In this document: positions 21,269 to 32,730 of the stretch, piece by piece
Position numbering within the stretch: the first letter of the stretch is position 1
How the letters are laid out: each line of letters begins with the position of its first letter
DNA from: Billgrantia tianxiuensis
Lineage (GTDB): Bacteria; Pseudomonadota; Gammaproteobacteria; Pseudomonadales; Halomonadaceae
DNA length: 64,000 nt
Direction of reading: 5' to 3'
Assembly (NCBI RefSeq): GCF_009834345.1
Contig: NZ_CP035042.1
Coordinates: 2,542,001 to 2,606,000, forward strand
The notes under the pieces: generated by a model
What the model saw: only the letters and a program-made list of their open reading frames with translations
Databases searched by the model: none
What the model was told of the DNA's origin: nothing
Made by a program: the position numbers and the translations under genes

Positions 21269-22629
21269 TCAGTGACGCGACAGCGTACGCATGGTGACGA
21301 ACTCTTCGGCAGCCGTTGGATGGATGCCAACCGTGGCATCGAAGTCCGCCTTGGTCAGGCCGGCCCTCACGGCGATGGCGATGCCCTGGATCAGCTCACC
21401 GGCCTCCTCTCCCACCATATGGGCGCCAACCACCACATCGCTGGCATCGTCGACGATCAGCTTCATCAGGCAGCGCTCCTGGCTGCCGGAAAGCGTGTGT
21501 TTCATGGGACGGAAATCGGTGCGGTAGACACGAATGGCTTCGTATTGCTTGCGCGCCTGCTCTTCCGATAGCCCCACCGTTCCGATGTTGGGGTGGCAAA
21601 AGACCGCGGTGGCAATGTTGCGGTAATCCATCGGCGCCGGTCTTGCATCGCTGAAATGCTGCTGCACCAAGTGCATCGCTTCCGCCAGGGCCACGGGCGT
21701 CAACTCCGGCCCGCCGGTGACATCGCCCAGTGCCAGGATAGATGGCACTGACGTCTCGAAGCGATCGTTCACCTTGACGGTACCGTCGGCATTGAGTTCG
21801 ACGTTCAGAGCATCGAGTCCGAGCCCCTCGAGATTGGGTTTACGACCGGTCGCCGCCAGCACGGTATCCACTGCAAGCGTCTCGCCGTTGGTCAGCGTCA
21901 CTCTCAAGCCGTCCTCGACCTTGTCGATGCGCTCGATGTTAGTCTCGAAGTGCAGATTGACCCCCTTGATGGCCATCTGCTCCCGGGTAAATTCACGAAC
22001 TTCACGGTCGAAGCCACGCAGGAACAACTCGCCGCGATAGACCAGGTGGGCTTCGCTTCCCAGCCCATTGAAGATGCTGGCAAACTCCACGGCGATGTAG
22101 CCGCCACCGAGGACCAGGAAGCGTCGCGGCATACGCTCCAGATCGAACACTTCGTTGGAGGTCACGGCCAGCTCACGGCCAGGAAAGTCGGGGATCCAGG
22201 GCCAGCCACCGACGGCGACCAGAATCTTGGCGGCGGAGAAGCGCTGTCCGGCGACCTCGACGCAATGGGCATCTACCACGCTTGCCCGGCCATTGATCAG
22301 GCGCACTCCGGCATTCTCCAGTAGACGCCCGTAAATCTCGTTGAGCCGTGAGATCTCGCGAACCTTGTTGTCACGTAGCGTTGCCCAATCGAAGCGCGGC
22401 GCTTCGGGCAATTCCCAACCGAAGCCACGAGCATCCAGGAAGGCATCGTGGAAATGCGCGGCATAGGAGTAGAGCTTCTTGGGAACGCAGCCTACATTGA
22501 CACAAGTACCCCTAGATAGCGATCCTCGGCGACGGCCACCCGGGCGCCTGTCGCCGCGGCGGTGCGGGCGGCACGGACCCCACCGGAGCCGGCGCCAATG
22601 ACGAACAGGTCATAGTCGAAATCAGACAC
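21269..22629 (-). CDS. gor: glutathione-disulfide reductase, one apparent frameshift
   Basis: NADPH-dependent FAD enzyme that reduces GSSG to GSH in the cytoplasm. Corrected length is 453 residues. The FAD loop is [11 protein letters not shown] (10-20), the redox disulfide is Cys43/Cys48 in [13 protein letters not shown], which separates it from lipoamide dehydrogenases, and the catalytic His437-Glu442 pair is in HPTAAEE. The frame breaks at the C run 22509-22512, right at the redox motif; one more C repairs it. GTG 22629 with GAGGAG upstream gives the family start ([13 protein letters not shown]). Upstream of and on the same strand as ectABC but with its own terminator; divergent from the carbonic anhydrase. 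Confidence 0.92.
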
Positions 22630-22807
22630 TCGATTCTCCTCGTCTTGCCGGGCCATGGATGACAGGACCGGTCCAATCGGGCGATTTTACCAGTGCCATG
22701 CCGGTGTGTAGAGCCGGCCCTCTCCGCCGCAGCCGGTTGACCGCCAGGGCATGCGGCGGTAAAAGAGGCGCTCCATCCAACCCTCCCCCTGGCCAACGGA
22801 CCTCATC

Positions 22808-23464
22808 ATGGACAAGGAAATAGCGACCCTGCTCGACAATAACCGCGCATGGGCAGAGCGGATGTGCGAGGAGGACGCAGACTATTTCACACGTCTGTCG
22901 CGCCAGCAGAATCCCGATTATCTCTGGATCGGTTGTTCGGATAGCCGCGTGCCGGCCAACCAGATCGTGTCGCTGCCGCCGGGGGAGGTCTTCGTTCACC
23001 GTAACGTCGCCAACCTGCTGCATCACAACGATATGAACGCCCTCTCGGTGGTGCAGTATGCCGTCGATGTACTCAAGGTCAGGCACATCATGGTGGTGGG
23101 ACATTACGGCTGCGGCGGGGTGCGTGCGGCCGTGGCCGGTGGCGAATGCGGCATGGTGGATTACTGGCTGCATTCGGTGCGCGAACTCTACAGTCTTCAC
23201 CGCCCTGCCCTCGCCGGGCTTACCCTCGAGCAGCAGATCGACCGCATGTGCGAATTGAACGTGCGGGCCCAGGTCAACAACCTGTGTCGCACCAAGATCG
23301 TCCAGCTCGCCTGGCAACGCGGCCAACCCTTGTCCGTCCATGGCTGGATCTATGGACTCGGTGATGGCCGGATCACCGATCTCGACTGCACCGTGAAGGG
23401 GCTGGATCAGGTGGCTACGCTTTATCGTATCGATCGCATCGAAGCGACGCCCGATGCCTGCTGA
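22808..23464 (+). CDS. can: beta-class carbonic anhydrase
   Basis: Interconverts CO2 and bicarbonate in the cytoplasm. The 218-residue protein has the zinc ligands Cys43, His99 and Cys102 and the Asp45-Arg47 dyad (IGCSDSRVPAN; VGHYGCGGV), with length and order as in E. coli Can (220). It is divergent from gor with a 178-bp gap, and followed 59 bases later by the prolidase gene on the same strand. Confidence 0.95.
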   Translation: MDKEIATLLDNNRAWAERMCEEDADYFTRLSRQQNPDYLWIGCSDSRVPANQIVSLPPGEVFVHRNVANLLHHNDMNALSVVQYAVDVLKVRHIMVVGHYGCGGVRAAVAGGECGMVDYWLHSVRELYSLHRPALAGLTLEQQIDRMCELNVRAQVNNLCRTKIVQLAWQRGQPLSVHGWIYGLGDGRITDLDCTVKGLDQVATLYRIDRIEATPDAC

Positions 23465-23523
23465 GCCGGGTCGCCGCCACGCCACCTCATACTGCAAGCG
23501 ACATTCAGCGCTGGGAACATGAC

Positions 23524-24846
23524 ATGTCCGACCCACTTGCCGCGCTTCAGCGCGAACATCTTCAGCACCTCGAACGCTACTATGCCGAAACACTGGCCGC
23601 CCTCGGCTACGACGGCGTACTGATTTACAGCGGCCGGCCAACCCTTCACTTCGGCGACGATCAGTACGCCAGCTTTTGCAGCTATGGCCATTTTCAGCAC
23701 TGGACGGGACAATCCGGACTCGCCCACAGCTGGCTGTTGGTCCAACCGGGCCAACCGACCCGCTGCTTCTTTCATGCGCCGGACGACTTCTGGCACCTGC
23801 CGCCCCAGTTGCCCGACCAGGCATGGACCGAGCATCTCGAGGTCGCGGTGGTGCGCGACGCCACACCACCGCGACTCGGCGCGGGCCGCTTCGCCGTGAT
23901 CGGCGACGTCGATCGCGCAACCGCCCAGGCCCTTGGAGTCCACGCCCCTGGAGTAGAGTGCAACCCAGCGGACCTGCTGGCCGCCCTCGACGAGGGCCGC
24001 TTGCGCAAGAGCGCGTACGAGATCGCCTGCCTCAACGAGGCCAATCGTATGGCCATGCTCGGCCATCGCGCTGCGCATGAGGCCTTTCTCGCAGGCGGCA
24101 GCGAACTCGATATCCAGCTCGCCTATCTGCAGGCCTCACGCCAGCGCGAAAGTGAGCTGCCTTATGGCAACATCGTCGGGATCGGTCCTCATGCCGCAGT
24201 GCTGCACTACCAGCATTACGATAGTGAACCACCGCGCTCCCGCCCCAGCCTGCTGGTGGATGCGGGGCATCGCTTTCGCGGTTACTGTGCCGACATCACC
24301 CGCACCTGGCCGGGAACCGACACCGACCCGCTCTTCGCCGACCTGATCGCAGGCATGCACGACATCAAGCAGCGCCTCGTTGCAGCAGTGGCACCAGGCA
24401 TCGAGTTCGTTGCCTTGCACGAGCGGATGCACCACCTGCTCGGCGAACTGCTGGTAGCGAGTGAACTCGTCACCGGATCCGCGGAAATGGCCGTCGAAAG
24501 CGGTATCACCCGGGCCTTCTGCCCCCATGGGCTCGGCCATCTGCTCGGCCTCCAGGTTCACGACGTTGCCGGCCGCCAGGCAAGGGATGGCACTGTCTTG
24601 CCGCCGCCTGCCCAGTATCCGGCGCTGCGATTGACACGGGAACTGGAAACGGGAATGACGGTCACCATAGAACCGGGACTGTACGTCATCCCCATGCTGC
24701 TCGAGCCGCTAAAGGCAAGCCCTGTCGGCCGTGAAGTGAACTGGACGCTGGTCGAGCGCCTGGCACCTCATGGCGGCATTCGCAGCGAGGATAACGTAGC
24801 GGTAACGTCAGATTCCGCCAGGAATCTGACAGCAGACTTCGAGTAA
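23524..24846 (+). CDS. pepQ: Xaa-Pro dipeptidase (prolidase)
   Basis: A 440-residue M24 metallopeptidase that splits dipeptides with C-terminal proline; close relatives in Alteromonas hydrolyse organophosphates as a side activity. The two-metal site is formed by Asp246 (LLVDAG), Asp257 (ADIT), a His in CPHGLGHLLGLQVHD, a Glu in TIEPGLYVIPM and Glu422 (RSEDN). The N-terminal creatinase-like domain (1 to about 160) is also present. Proline release could matter to a halophile, as proline is a compatible solute. The stop codon lies in the first unit of a 15-bp triplicate repeat. Confidence 0.93.
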   Translation: MSDPLAALQREHLQHLERYYAETLAALGYDGVLIYSGRPTLHFGDDQYASFCSYGHFQHWTGQSGLAHSWLLVQPGQPTRCFFHAPDDFWHLPPQLPDQAWTEHLEVAVVRDATPPRLGAGRFAVIGDVDRATAQALGVHAPGVECNPADLLAALDEGRLRKSAYEIACLNEANRMAMLGHRAAHEAFLAGGSELDIQLAYLQASRQRESELPYGNIVGIGPHAAVLHYQHYDSEPPRSRPSLLVDAGHRFRGYCADITRTWPGTDTDPLFADLIAGMHDIKQRLVAAVAPGIEFVALHERMHHLLGELLVASELVTGSAEMAVESGITRAFCPHGLGHLLGLQVHDVAGRQARDGTVLPPPAQYPALRLTRELETGMTVTIEPGLYVIPMLLEPLKASPVGREVNWTLVERLAPHGGIRSEDNVAVTSDSARNLTADFE

Positions 24847-24879
24847 ACGACCTTCGAGTAAACGACTTTCGAGTAAGCG
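24835..24879. repeat. 15-bp tandem repeat x3 carrying the pepQ stop codon
   Basis: Units at 24835-24849, 24850-24864 and 24865-24879 share TTCGAGTAA. Because 15 is a multiple of three, each copy repeats the stop codon TAA in the same frame (24844, 24859, 24874). The repeat ends two bases before the YheT start codon at 24882. Confidence 0.85.
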
Positions 24880-24881
24880 AC

Positions 24882-25920
24882 ATGAGTGAACGGCGGCCGC
24901 CAGCCGACTTTGCTCCCCGCGCGGGTTGACCAATCCGCACGTGCAGACCTTGCTGCCACGTCTGTTGCCTCGGCCACGGCTCGCTCGCGATGTCGAAATC
25001 CTGGAGCTTCCCGACGGCGACTTCGTCGAGCTCAACTGGATCCGTCCGAGCCCCCTCGCCGGTACGGCACCGATCTTCGTGCTGTTCCATGGCCTCGAGG
25101 GCTCGTTTCATTCTCCCTACGCCCGCTGGCTGCTGGCAACGGCCAGCCAGATGGGCTGGCGGGCGCTGCTGATGCACTTCCGTGGCTGTGGCAATCGGCC
25201 GAATCGGCTGCCTCGCGCCTATCACAGCGGCGACACCGCCGACGCCTACTGGCTGATCGCCGAGCTGTCGCGCCGCTACCCCATGGCGCTGAAGATCGCT
25301 GCGGGCGTCTCGCTGGGTGGCAACATGTTGCTCAAGCTGGTAGCCGAACAGGGCGGTGGCGGCCTCGATCTGGCCGGTGCCATCGTGGTGAGCGCACCGC
25401 TCGACCTCGCCGCCAGCGCCGACACCCTGCACCAAGGCTTTTCACGGGTTTACGAACGTCACTTGCTTAGTGCGCTGAAGCGTAAGGTGGAGCCGCGGCT
25501 GGCCCGAGGCGAACTCCCCCTGACGCTGGATACCCAGGCGCTGGCACGAATCGACAGCCTGCGTGGCTATGACGATGCAGTCACCGCACCGCTACATGGC
25601 TTCCAGGATGCCGCCGATTACTATCGACGCGCTTCCGCCGGACGCCTGCTTGGCGACATCGAGCTTCCCACCCTGATCCTGCATGCCGCCGACGATCCGT
25701 TCATGCCGGCGGGTTGTTCGAGCGCTTGCCGCGCCCCGCCGACGCGGTGCGTCTCGAGATCAGCCGCCATGGCGGTCATGTCGGGTTTATGGAGTGGCAT
25801 GGTCGACGCCTGCACCCGTGGCTGGCGCGACGCCTGGCCCATGAACTGGCCTGTTGGGCCGATACCGGGGCGTCATGGCGCTCGGCCATGCACCGCCACC
25901 TCAGCCGATCGGACAGCTGA
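24882..25920 (+). CDS. YheT-family alpha/beta hydrolase, two apparent frameshifts
   Basis: The corrected 346-residue product matches the YheT/ABHD1-3 group: the opening [18 protein letters not shown] after MSERRPPAD, an oxyanion region [10 protein letters not shown], the nucleophile elbow [20 protein letters not shown] with the catalytic Asp, and HGGHVGF with the His. Substrate is unknown; relatives act as esterases. The frame breaks at the G run 24923-24925 (N-terminus) and at 25711-25713; one G at each joins the three frames. The uncorrected frame starts inside (24926) and reads through into msrA antisense. It converges on msrA, overlapping it by 20 bases. Confidence 0.8.
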
Positions 25921-26515
25921 CTCCGGTACCTTTCAGTCCGCAATACCCTGCGGGGTTCTTGTGCAGATACTGCTGGTGGTACTCCTCCGCCAGATAGAAG
26001 GTATCGAGTGCGCTGATTTCCGTGGTGATCCGCCCTCGCCCGGCCTGGGCCAGTGCATACTGATAGGCGTCGCGACTGCGCTTGGCAGCGTTCAACTGGG
26101 CATCGTCGGTGGTATAGATCGCCGAGCGATACTGGCTTCCGATGTCGTTGCCCTGGCGCATGCCCTGGGTCGGATCGTGCGCCTCCCAGAAGACCCTCAA
26201 GAGCGTCTTCAGGTCGACCTCGCGCGGGTCGAACACCACCTGAACCACTTCGGCATGGCCGGTCCGCCCGGTGCAGGTTTCCTCGTAGGTGGGATTGGGC
26301 GTCACGCCACCGGCGTAGCCCACCGCCGTGACATACACCCCGGGCAATTCCCAGAACAGCCGTTCGGCACCCCAGAAGCAACCCAGGCCGAAGACGATCT
26401 GCTCGTGTCCCTGCGGGAAGGGAGGCAGCATCGAGTGCCCGCTCACGGCATGGATTCCGGAGATTCGGATCGGTGTATCACGCCCCGGCAGGGCGTGGGC
26501 AGGTTCGACGGTCAT
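25901..26515 (-). CDS. msrA: peptide methionine sulfoxide reductase MsrA
   Basis: Repairs methionine-S-sulfoxide in proteins and free methionine. The 204-residue enzyme has the catalytic Cys46 in GLGCFWGAE and resolving cysteines Cys192 and Cys201 near the C-terminus ([15 protein letters not shown]), the E. coli-type three-cysteine arrangement. ATG 26515 follows GAGGA; the frame continues upstream over the tamB end but without homology. It lies 34 bases downstream of tamB on the same strand. Confidence 0.95.
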   Translation of the reverse strand: MTVEPAHALPGRDTPIRISGIHAVSGHSMLPPFPQGHEQIVFGLGCFWGAERLFWELPGVYVTAVGYAGGVTPNPTYEETCTGRTGHAEVVQVVFDPREVDLKTLLRVFWEAHDPTQGMRQGNDIGSQYRSAIYTTDDAQLNAAKRSRDAYQYALAQAGRGRITTEISALDTFYLAEEYHQQYLHKNPAGYCGLKGTGVSCPIG

Positions 26516-26549
26516 GGCACTGTCCTCGGGAGACGGGTCGGTTGCATGG

Positions 26550-29500
26550 TCATGGCTCGCTTTCCAGTCTGGGCGGCCGTCCGGGCCGAGTGAAGACATA
26601 GACCAGATCGATGGCCTGGGCGGCGCCGGATACCGCCTGCACGTAAAGATCGCGCCACAGCGTATAGCGCAGGGTGAGTTCGGCGATTGGCGAGAAGATA
26701 CCGACACCATAGCTGACACGTAGATCTTCTGTCAGGTAGCCACTCACCACGACCTGGCTCTCGTCGCCCACCCCGGTGGTTTCCAGCGCCAGGTCGTCGA
26801 TGCCGAAGGCTTGGCCGATGGCGCCCACGACACCTCCCGTCTGGCCCAGCGTCAGGCCAACCAGCGCGGCCGTCAGAGCGCCATCCGCGTCGCCATCCCT
26901 GGGGGCACGTCCGCGCAGCAGGTAGGAGAGCGCTCGCGCCTCGTCCATGGCCGGTTCAGAGAAAATCTCCAGGCTCGGCTCGGCGGCAAAGCCGGTCACC
27001 CGCAGGCCAGCAATGACGCCATCCTCGGTGATGTCCGGATTGCGAATGGCCTCGAAGTCGAGCAGTGGCTGATCCGGCGGACCGCTGAACAGCAGCTGGC
27101 CCTGGCGGATCAGCAGATCCTGGCCAAAGGCCCGGAAGCGGCCGTCGACCAGGTTGACCTCGCCAAACAGTTGCACCGGGCCATCCTGCTGACGTACCTG
27201 CAAAGTGCCGGCAAGCCCGGTTTCGAGGCCCGAGGCGGAGAGCATCATGTCCGGCCCGAGATGCAGCTCGAGGCGCACATCCAGTATCATGCCCGCCTCG
27301 CGCAGGGCGACAGCGGCCGCTTCGTCGTCGCCTGTGGTCGCCTGCAAGTCCTCGCGCCGCTGAGCCCGCGCCTCGTCACGCCGGGTGATGATGATCTCAT
27401 CGGGGCTGGGACTGACCGCCGCCGGCGGCGCTTCGCCGATCTCCAGCCTCGCCCATGGGACGCGTACATCGCCGCGCACCCGCAGCCGCTGGGGATCGAT
27501 GCGCACGGCGATTTCCGGCGCGATACGCAGTCGCCCGAACTGGGGAAGCGTCACCAGCAGCGGTCGCCGTGTACCGTCCAGATCCACGGCGATGCGCCAC
27601 TCGTCCAACGACGGCCAACTGGCGTTACCGTCGACCACCAGGCGTCCTTCGTCGCTGGCGACGTAGCCCATCAGGCGCGCACTATCGCCATTGAACTCGA
27701 TGCGTATGCGCCCATCCTCGACGATCAGCGGCACATCGAGCCCCGAGGCCTGTAGCCCGGTCAGTTCGAGCGCACCATCCAGGCTCGGGTTGTCGCGAGT
27801 TCCCCCGATCCGCACCCTGCCGGTCACGACGCCTTCCAGCGTATCGAGCCCCTCGGCGAGAGTGCGATAGCGCGACAGGTCGAGACCGTCGAGGACCAGG
27901 ACTCCATCGAGCTCACCGCGGCCTAGCGGATCATCGAGGCCGATGTCGAGGTTAAGACGACCGGCATCGCCAAGCGCCAGGTCGAGATCGAGATCCGTAC
28001 GGGTCTGGCTGGCGTTCAACCTCACGTTGAGGCGCGTATCCGGCATCGACCACGGCTGGCCGTAGATATCGAAGCCCTCGAGGTCCAGCTCACTGGCAAG
28101 GTCCGCCTCGACATTCCATTGGCGTCCTCCTTGTCGCCAGCGGGCCTGCAACTCGAGATCGGTGGCACCGCTGGCCTGCCAATCCTCGGGCAGCCACTCC
28201 TCGAGCAGCTCCATGGGCAAGCCACGCACCGACAGGGCGACCTGCCCCTGGTCGGCACTGGCCTGGAGCGTGTCGTCCAGGCATAGCTGGCCACCCTGCT
28301 GGCGGCGCAGGCAGAACGGCCGAACCTGGATGCGACCGGCTGCCAGATCGGCGTTGAATTCGATCGGCTCGTCGAGGCGCATGTCACCATGATCGGTATC
28401 GACCTCCAGAGGATCGATACGTCCCGTATAGCGCTGACGTTCGGTAGACAAGCCGCCCTCCAGGGTGAGTGCCACCCGTGACAACGGCATGCCTCGACCG
28501 GCGATGGCGGCAAGTTCCGCGCGATGGGACGACAGTCGACCCGCCAGGCCAAGCGTAACCTCACTGAAGCGCTGGCCGCCTGCGTTGAGACGCTCGATGA
28601 CGAGGTCCACGTCGAGTTCGGGATCGTCCAGACCGCGCACGCTGCCGGTGAGCTGCAGCGCCTCCAGGCGGTTGTCTTCGAAGGCCAGTTCGCTGCCCTG
28701 CAGGTCGAGGTTCAACTGCGGCCGCTCTGGCGTGCCGGCAGTGCGGAAACGCCCAGTCACGCTGCCGCTGAGCTCGTCGTGCAGGCTACCAAGTTCGGTG
28801 AGCGAGATATTCCCGCTGAGATCCATGCGTCGCTCGGAGATGGCACCATCTGCCGTGATGCGGTTGTTACCCTGGCGGAAATCGAACTCCTGGACCTGCC
28901 ATTGCATGTCGCTGTTGCCGGCCAGACGCGCCCGCAACGACAGAGGCAACTCCTGGAGTTCACCGTCTATGGCCAGGCGTGGCACATGCAACTGCCATCC
29001 TTCAGGCGTCTGGCTGAAGGCCACGTCGACGTTCCCGCTGAGGCGCCCCTCCATCGCTTCGGTGAACAGCCCCGGATCGACGTTGTCGAGGCGCGCGGTG
29101 GCCTCGAGGCTCAACCCTTCCCGCCACTCGACACTCCCCCGGCTGACCACCGAGGCATTGCCGAGGGCAAGCGAGAGCGGCGTCCAGGCGAAGTGCTCGA
29201 AATCTCCGCTTCCCGACAGCGCCACCCGGGTCAGAGGGATGTCGGGCCCTTCCAGCCGCATGGACAGCGCGGCAGTGTAATCCTCCAGGCTGCCCGAGGC
29301 TCTCAGCTCCAGATCCTCCACCACGAACGGCTCGGCGACGTCGGCTTCTTCGGTCTCGTCAGCCAGCGCGGCGGTCATCGGCAATGGCCATTGCAGGAAT
29401 TCACTCTGGGCGCTGGCGCTGAACGGCAGCGTGGGATCCAGCACGTCGGCGCGGGCCGTCAGGCGGGCATCCACGGGGCCGCTTGCCACCAGTTGGGCCC

Positions 29501-30794
29501 GCAGCTCTGCCAGGCTGCCATCGAGGTGCAGCTCAAGGCGCTGTCCGGCCAGCCCGGGCATCAACTCCGGCACCCACAAGGCGGCCTCGAGCCGCGCCTC
29601 GAGCGGATAGTCGTCATGCAGCGCAATCCGCGCGGTCAAGCGGGCATCGGCATCGAGGCTGGCAACTTCCAGCGCCGCGATTTCCACCTCCTGGCCACTC
29701 GCCTCGAAGGCGAGCGTCAGGTGCCGCAAGGTGTAGTCCACGGGGCCGCTCAGCTCCACACCATCGAGGTGGACCCGCGGTGCCGAGACGGTCAACGGCA
29801 GGCTGATATCGGGCAGCGCGATGCGCTCACGCTGGTCGAGCGGCACCGCTGCCTCGACAGCGGTCGCCGGCGCCTGCACGGCCTCGGCAGCCGCCAGGGC
29901 TCGTTCGTCCAGTACCGCCACATCTCCCGACTCATCCAGGGCCAGTGCAGTGGCAGCCGGAGGCATCGCGACCTGCAGCGCGACGAGCCGCGTCGGCAAC
30001 AGCGTGAGGCGCTCGTCCTCTGCCTCGATGCCGGTATGCAGACGATCCCAACCGATGCGAGTGCCGTCGGCGAGTCGTAGCTCGACATCTTCCACCTCGA
30101 GTTCCGGTGCAGAGATGTCGAGTGGAAAGCGAAACGGTGCGGGGGCTATCACCAACGGCTCATCTTCGAGTGGCTCGGTAGCTTGGGTCGGCGCTGCCAT
30201 CTCGTCCGCTCCCGGTGTCGATTCCGGCGTATCCGGCAGTTCGACACGCAGGCCATCGGCGCGGGAGGCTGCCAGGTGCAACTGGCTGTTCTCCGCCTGA
30301 GCTGCCGTCGCCAGCCGCTCGAGTTCGATCCGGGTGCCATCCGCCAGCTCAACCCTGGTGTCCTGCAATATCAGCTCACGGATTTCCATGGGTAGCGGCA
30401 GTTGGATGGGGTCGCCCACCTCGTTCGGCCGTGCCGCCTCATCCGGCTCGGCAGTCGCCGTTTCATGCAGCCGTACGCTTCCTCCCAGCATGGCCAGGCG
30501 CTCGATGCACAGGCGGCCGCGCAGCAGACAGTCGTCGGCCCAGGCGAGTTCGAGACGTTCGGCGGCGATCTCGACGGGGCCGGCCTCGAGCTGGAACCCA
30601 TGCAGCACCAGGCGATCCAGCGGCGCGCCTTCGACCCGCTCCAGTTGATAGAGCCCTCGCTTGGCTCCTTCCTCGAGCAATAGCCCGGCACCCCACGGCG
30701 ACAGCGCCAGGCCGAGCACGAGGATCACTACGCCGATCGCCAGCAGGGGCAGCACGATCAGCAGCCGAATGAGCGACCACAGCAGCAGGCGCAT
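26550..30794 (-). CDS. tamB: translocation and assembly module protein TamB
   Basis: A 1414-residue inner-membrane-anchored periplasmic protein that works with TamA in outer-membrane protein insertion and, as an AsmA-like protein, probably in phospholipid transfer to the outer membrane. A single N-terminal membrane helix (about residues 2-35) precedes a long beta-rich repetitive region of alternating hydrophobic residues (beta-taco groove) and the C-terminal DUF490 domain (about 1080-1414, ending [16 protein letters not shown]). The start is placed at ATG 30794, two bases after the tamA stop, rather than 39 bases upstream inside tamA. Longer than E. coli TamB (1259). No frame break in 4.2 kb. 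Confidence 0.93.
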   Translation of the reverse strand: MRLLLWSLIRLLIVLPLLAIGVVILVLGLALSPWGAGLLLEEGAKRGLYQLERVEGAPLDRLVLHGFQLEAGPVEIAAERLELAWADDCLLRGRLCIERLAMLGGSVRLHETATAEPDEAARPNEVGDPIQLPLPMEIRELILQDTRVELADGTRIELERLATAAQAENSQLHLAASRADGLRVELPDTPESTPGADEMAAPTQATEPLEDEPLVIAPAPFRFPLDISAPELEVEDVELRLADGTRIGWDRLHTGIEAEDERLTLLPTRLVALQVAMPPAATALALDESGDVAVLDERALAAAEAVQAPATAVEAAVPLDQRERIALPDISLPLTVSAPRVHLDGVELSGPVDYTLRHLTLAFEASGQEVEIAALEVASLDADARLTARIALHDDYPLEARLEAALWVPELMPGLAGQRLELHLDGSLAELRAQLVASGPVDARLTARADVLDPTLPFSASAQSEFLQWPLPMTAALADETEEADVAEPFVVEDLELRASGSLEDYTAALSMRLEGPDIPLTRVALSGSGDFEHFAWTPLSLALGNASVVSRGSVEWREGLSLEATARLDNVDPGLFTEAMEGRLSGNVDVAFSQTPEGWQLHVPRLAIDGELQELPLSLRARLAGNSDMQWQVQEFDFRQGNNRITADGAISERRMDLSGNISLTELGSLHDELSGSVTGRFRTAGTPERPQLNLDLQGSELAFEDNRLEALQLTGSVRGLDDPELDVDLVIERLNAGGQRFSEVTLGLAGRLSSHRAELAAIAGRGMPLSRVALTLEGGLSTERQRYTGRIDPLEVDTDHGDMRLDEPIEFNADLAAGRIQVRPFCLRRQQGGQLCLDDTLQASADQGQVALSVRGLPMELLEEWLPEDWQASGATDLELQARWRQGGRQWNVEADLASELDLEGFDIYGQPWSMPDTRLNVRLNASQTRTDLDLDLALGDAGRLNLDIGLDDPLGRGELDGVLVLDGLDLSRYRTLAEGLDTLEGVVTGRVRIGGTRDNPSLDGALELTGLQASGLDVPLIVEDGRIRIEFNGDSARLMGYVASDEGRLVVDGNASWPSLDEWRIAVDLDGTRRPLLVTLPQFGRLRIAPEIAVRIDPQRLRVRGDVRVPWARLEIGEAPPAAVSPSPDEIIITRRDEARAQRREDLQATTGDDEAAAVALREAGMILDVRLELHLGPDMMLSASGLETGLAGTLQVRQQDGPVQLFGEVNLVDGRFRAFGQDLLIRQGQLLFSGPPDQPLLDFEAIRNPDITEDGVIAGLRVTGFAAEPSLEIFSEPAMDEARALSYLLRGRAPRDGDADGALTAALVGLTLGQTGGVVGAIGQAFGIDDLALETTGVGDESQVVVSGYLTEDLRVSYGVGIFSPIAELTLRYTLWRDLYVQAVSGAAQAIDLVYVFTRPGRPPRLESEP

Positions 30795-30796
30795 TC

Positions 30797-32679
30797 TCAG
30801 AATTCCGGGCCGATGGCGAAGTGCAGACGCCACGAGTTCTCCTCGTCATCGAAGGGGTGAGCAATATCGAAACGCACCGGCCCGACGGGGGAAATCCAAC
30901 GTACGCCGAGGCCCGCACCGGTATTGAGGGTTTCCGGCCACCAGTCGTCGAAGGCGTCGCCGCTGTCGACGAAGGCTGCGCCCCACCAGTTGCCCGTCAC
31001 GCGCCGCTGGAACTCGACGCTGCCGGCCAGCATTTGCTGGCCGCCACGCAGCAGGCCTTCTTCATTGCGTGGCGCCAGGGTCTCGAAGCCATACCCGCGC
31101 ACCGAACGGTCGCCGCCAGTAAAGAAACGCAGCGAGGGGGAACCTGGGAGAAGTCGCTGGTTTCGATAGCCCCCATGGCCAAGCGAGTGACGAATCGCAA
31201 GTCGTCCCCCAGCATGCGTATCCATTCGGTATTACCCGTCATACGCAGGAAATCGGCACCCGATCCCCAGCTCGTGTCGGAATATTCGAAGGTGATGCGC
31301 TGGCGGTCGCCCCAAGTGGGGAAACGGGGGTCGCGGGTTCGTGTCCGCGACCAGCTTACCCCCGGGTAGTAGATGAAGACGCTCTCGGCTTCGCCGCCTT
31401 GGGTGAAGTCTTCGTAGGTGGCACGCACGAACAGGGTCTGCACCCAACGGTTGTCGAATTCCCAGCGCCGAGCCAATTCGACGGTCGCCTCGTTGCTGCG
31501 CGTATCCTCGTTGTCACGATGGCGCAGACCGTACTGGAAGCGGTACTGGTCACGCAGCGGATTGTCCAGCGGCAGCAGGTAGGTGCCGGTCAGCCGCTGT
31601 TCGGGCTGTGAGATGAAGAAGTCGTGATCGAGACTGTGGCCATAGCGGTTGATCCACGGCTGGTTCCAGCCGAAGTGCAGACGTGGGCCGACGTCAGTGG
31701 CATAGCCGATACCGGTCTCGAACTGATGACGATCGGCCGGAGCCAGGACCACGTCGACCGGCATGCTGGGACGCTCTGGGGCATGCAGGCGCGCGGCGGC
31801 AGCCAGCGCAGTGGCAGAGAGCCTCGGTCCGCTGACCATCTCCGTTTGCCTGGAAGGCGCTTGCGGCAACGTCGCCTCACCCTCGGTGGCCACCGCATTC
31901 CACCAGCCCAGCGTCGCAGGCGCCAGAGCCAGTTCGCGGCGCGCATCCAGTCGGGGACGCACGCTGACCGAACTGAACCAGTTGGTTTGTCCCAGGCGCT
32001 GGGCGTAGAGCGCCACCTGACCGGCGAGATAAGGCCCACCTGGCTCGAAGGGCGCCATGTTGCGCAAGCGGTCCTCGACGATATGGCTGCCACGGATCGC
32101 GATGTCGCCGAAGGCATAGCGGCGCCCGCTGTCGAGCGTGAGGTAGAGTCTGGCACTCTCGTCGAATGGACGCACTTCCATGCGTCGGTCGGTGAAGGAC
32201 CAGTCGAAATAGCCACGCTCGAGGGCGAGGTTGGCAAGCCGGTTGCGCATGCGATCCCAAGGTGCATGCTGTAGAGGGTCGCCTTCCGCCAGGGGAAAGG
32301 CGCCCACGGTATCGCGAAAGGGTTCGTCCTCGGCCGCCTCGCCTTCGAGACGAATGTCGAGCACTTCGATGACCACCTGCGGCCCCGGATCGATGGCGAG
32401 GTCGACGTGGCGCGGTGGATCCTGTTCGTCGAGGCGTGAGCGCACGCGCGGCTCGTAGTAGCCATAGACCCGCATGGCCTCGCGCGTTCGCCGTACCACC
32501 TCGCCTTCCAGGCGGCGACGGTCATACTGCGCGGCATCCAGCTCACCGAGGTAGTAACGGACATTGTCGGCAACGTCGCCATCCAACCCGTCGATGCGTG
32601 CCTCCAGTGCCAGCGCTCCATGCGCCATACCAAGACACAGGGCCGCCGCCCCCATGCGTGAGATCACGCCTATTCCCAT
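30797..32679 (-). CDS. tamA: TamA outer-membrane BamA-family protein, one apparent frameshift
   Basis: The corrected 627-residue product has a signal peptide (residues 1 to about 25, ending GALA-LE), three POTRA-like domains (about 27-290) and a C-terminal beta-barrel ending in the canonical aromatic WRLHFAIGPEF. The barrel contains RFFTGGDRSVRGYGFETL, the VRGY/F lid-lock motif of the Omp85 family. The frame breaks at the G run 31136-31140 just before that motif, and one extra G restores it. A GTG six bases upstream (32685) is an alternative start. A stretch at about 265-330 of low conservation makes it longer than E. coli TamA (577). It couples to tamB two bases downstream. Confidence 0.9.
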
Positions 32680-32730
32680 ATACACGGCTTCCCGACTCGA
32701 CTCCTGCCCGGCCCGTGAGAACCAGGCAAC

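Noticed and set aside
22622..23920. 432-residue minus-strand open frame across the can and pepQ genes
   Set aside because: Overlaps two well-supported plus-strand genes and has no recognisable motif.
24926..26593. 555-residue extended YheT frame
   Set aside because: The part after 25713 is out of frame with the hydrolase and then antisense to msrA; the true end is 25920.
28524..30080. 518-residue plus-strand open frame
   Set aside because: Antisense shadow of tamB.
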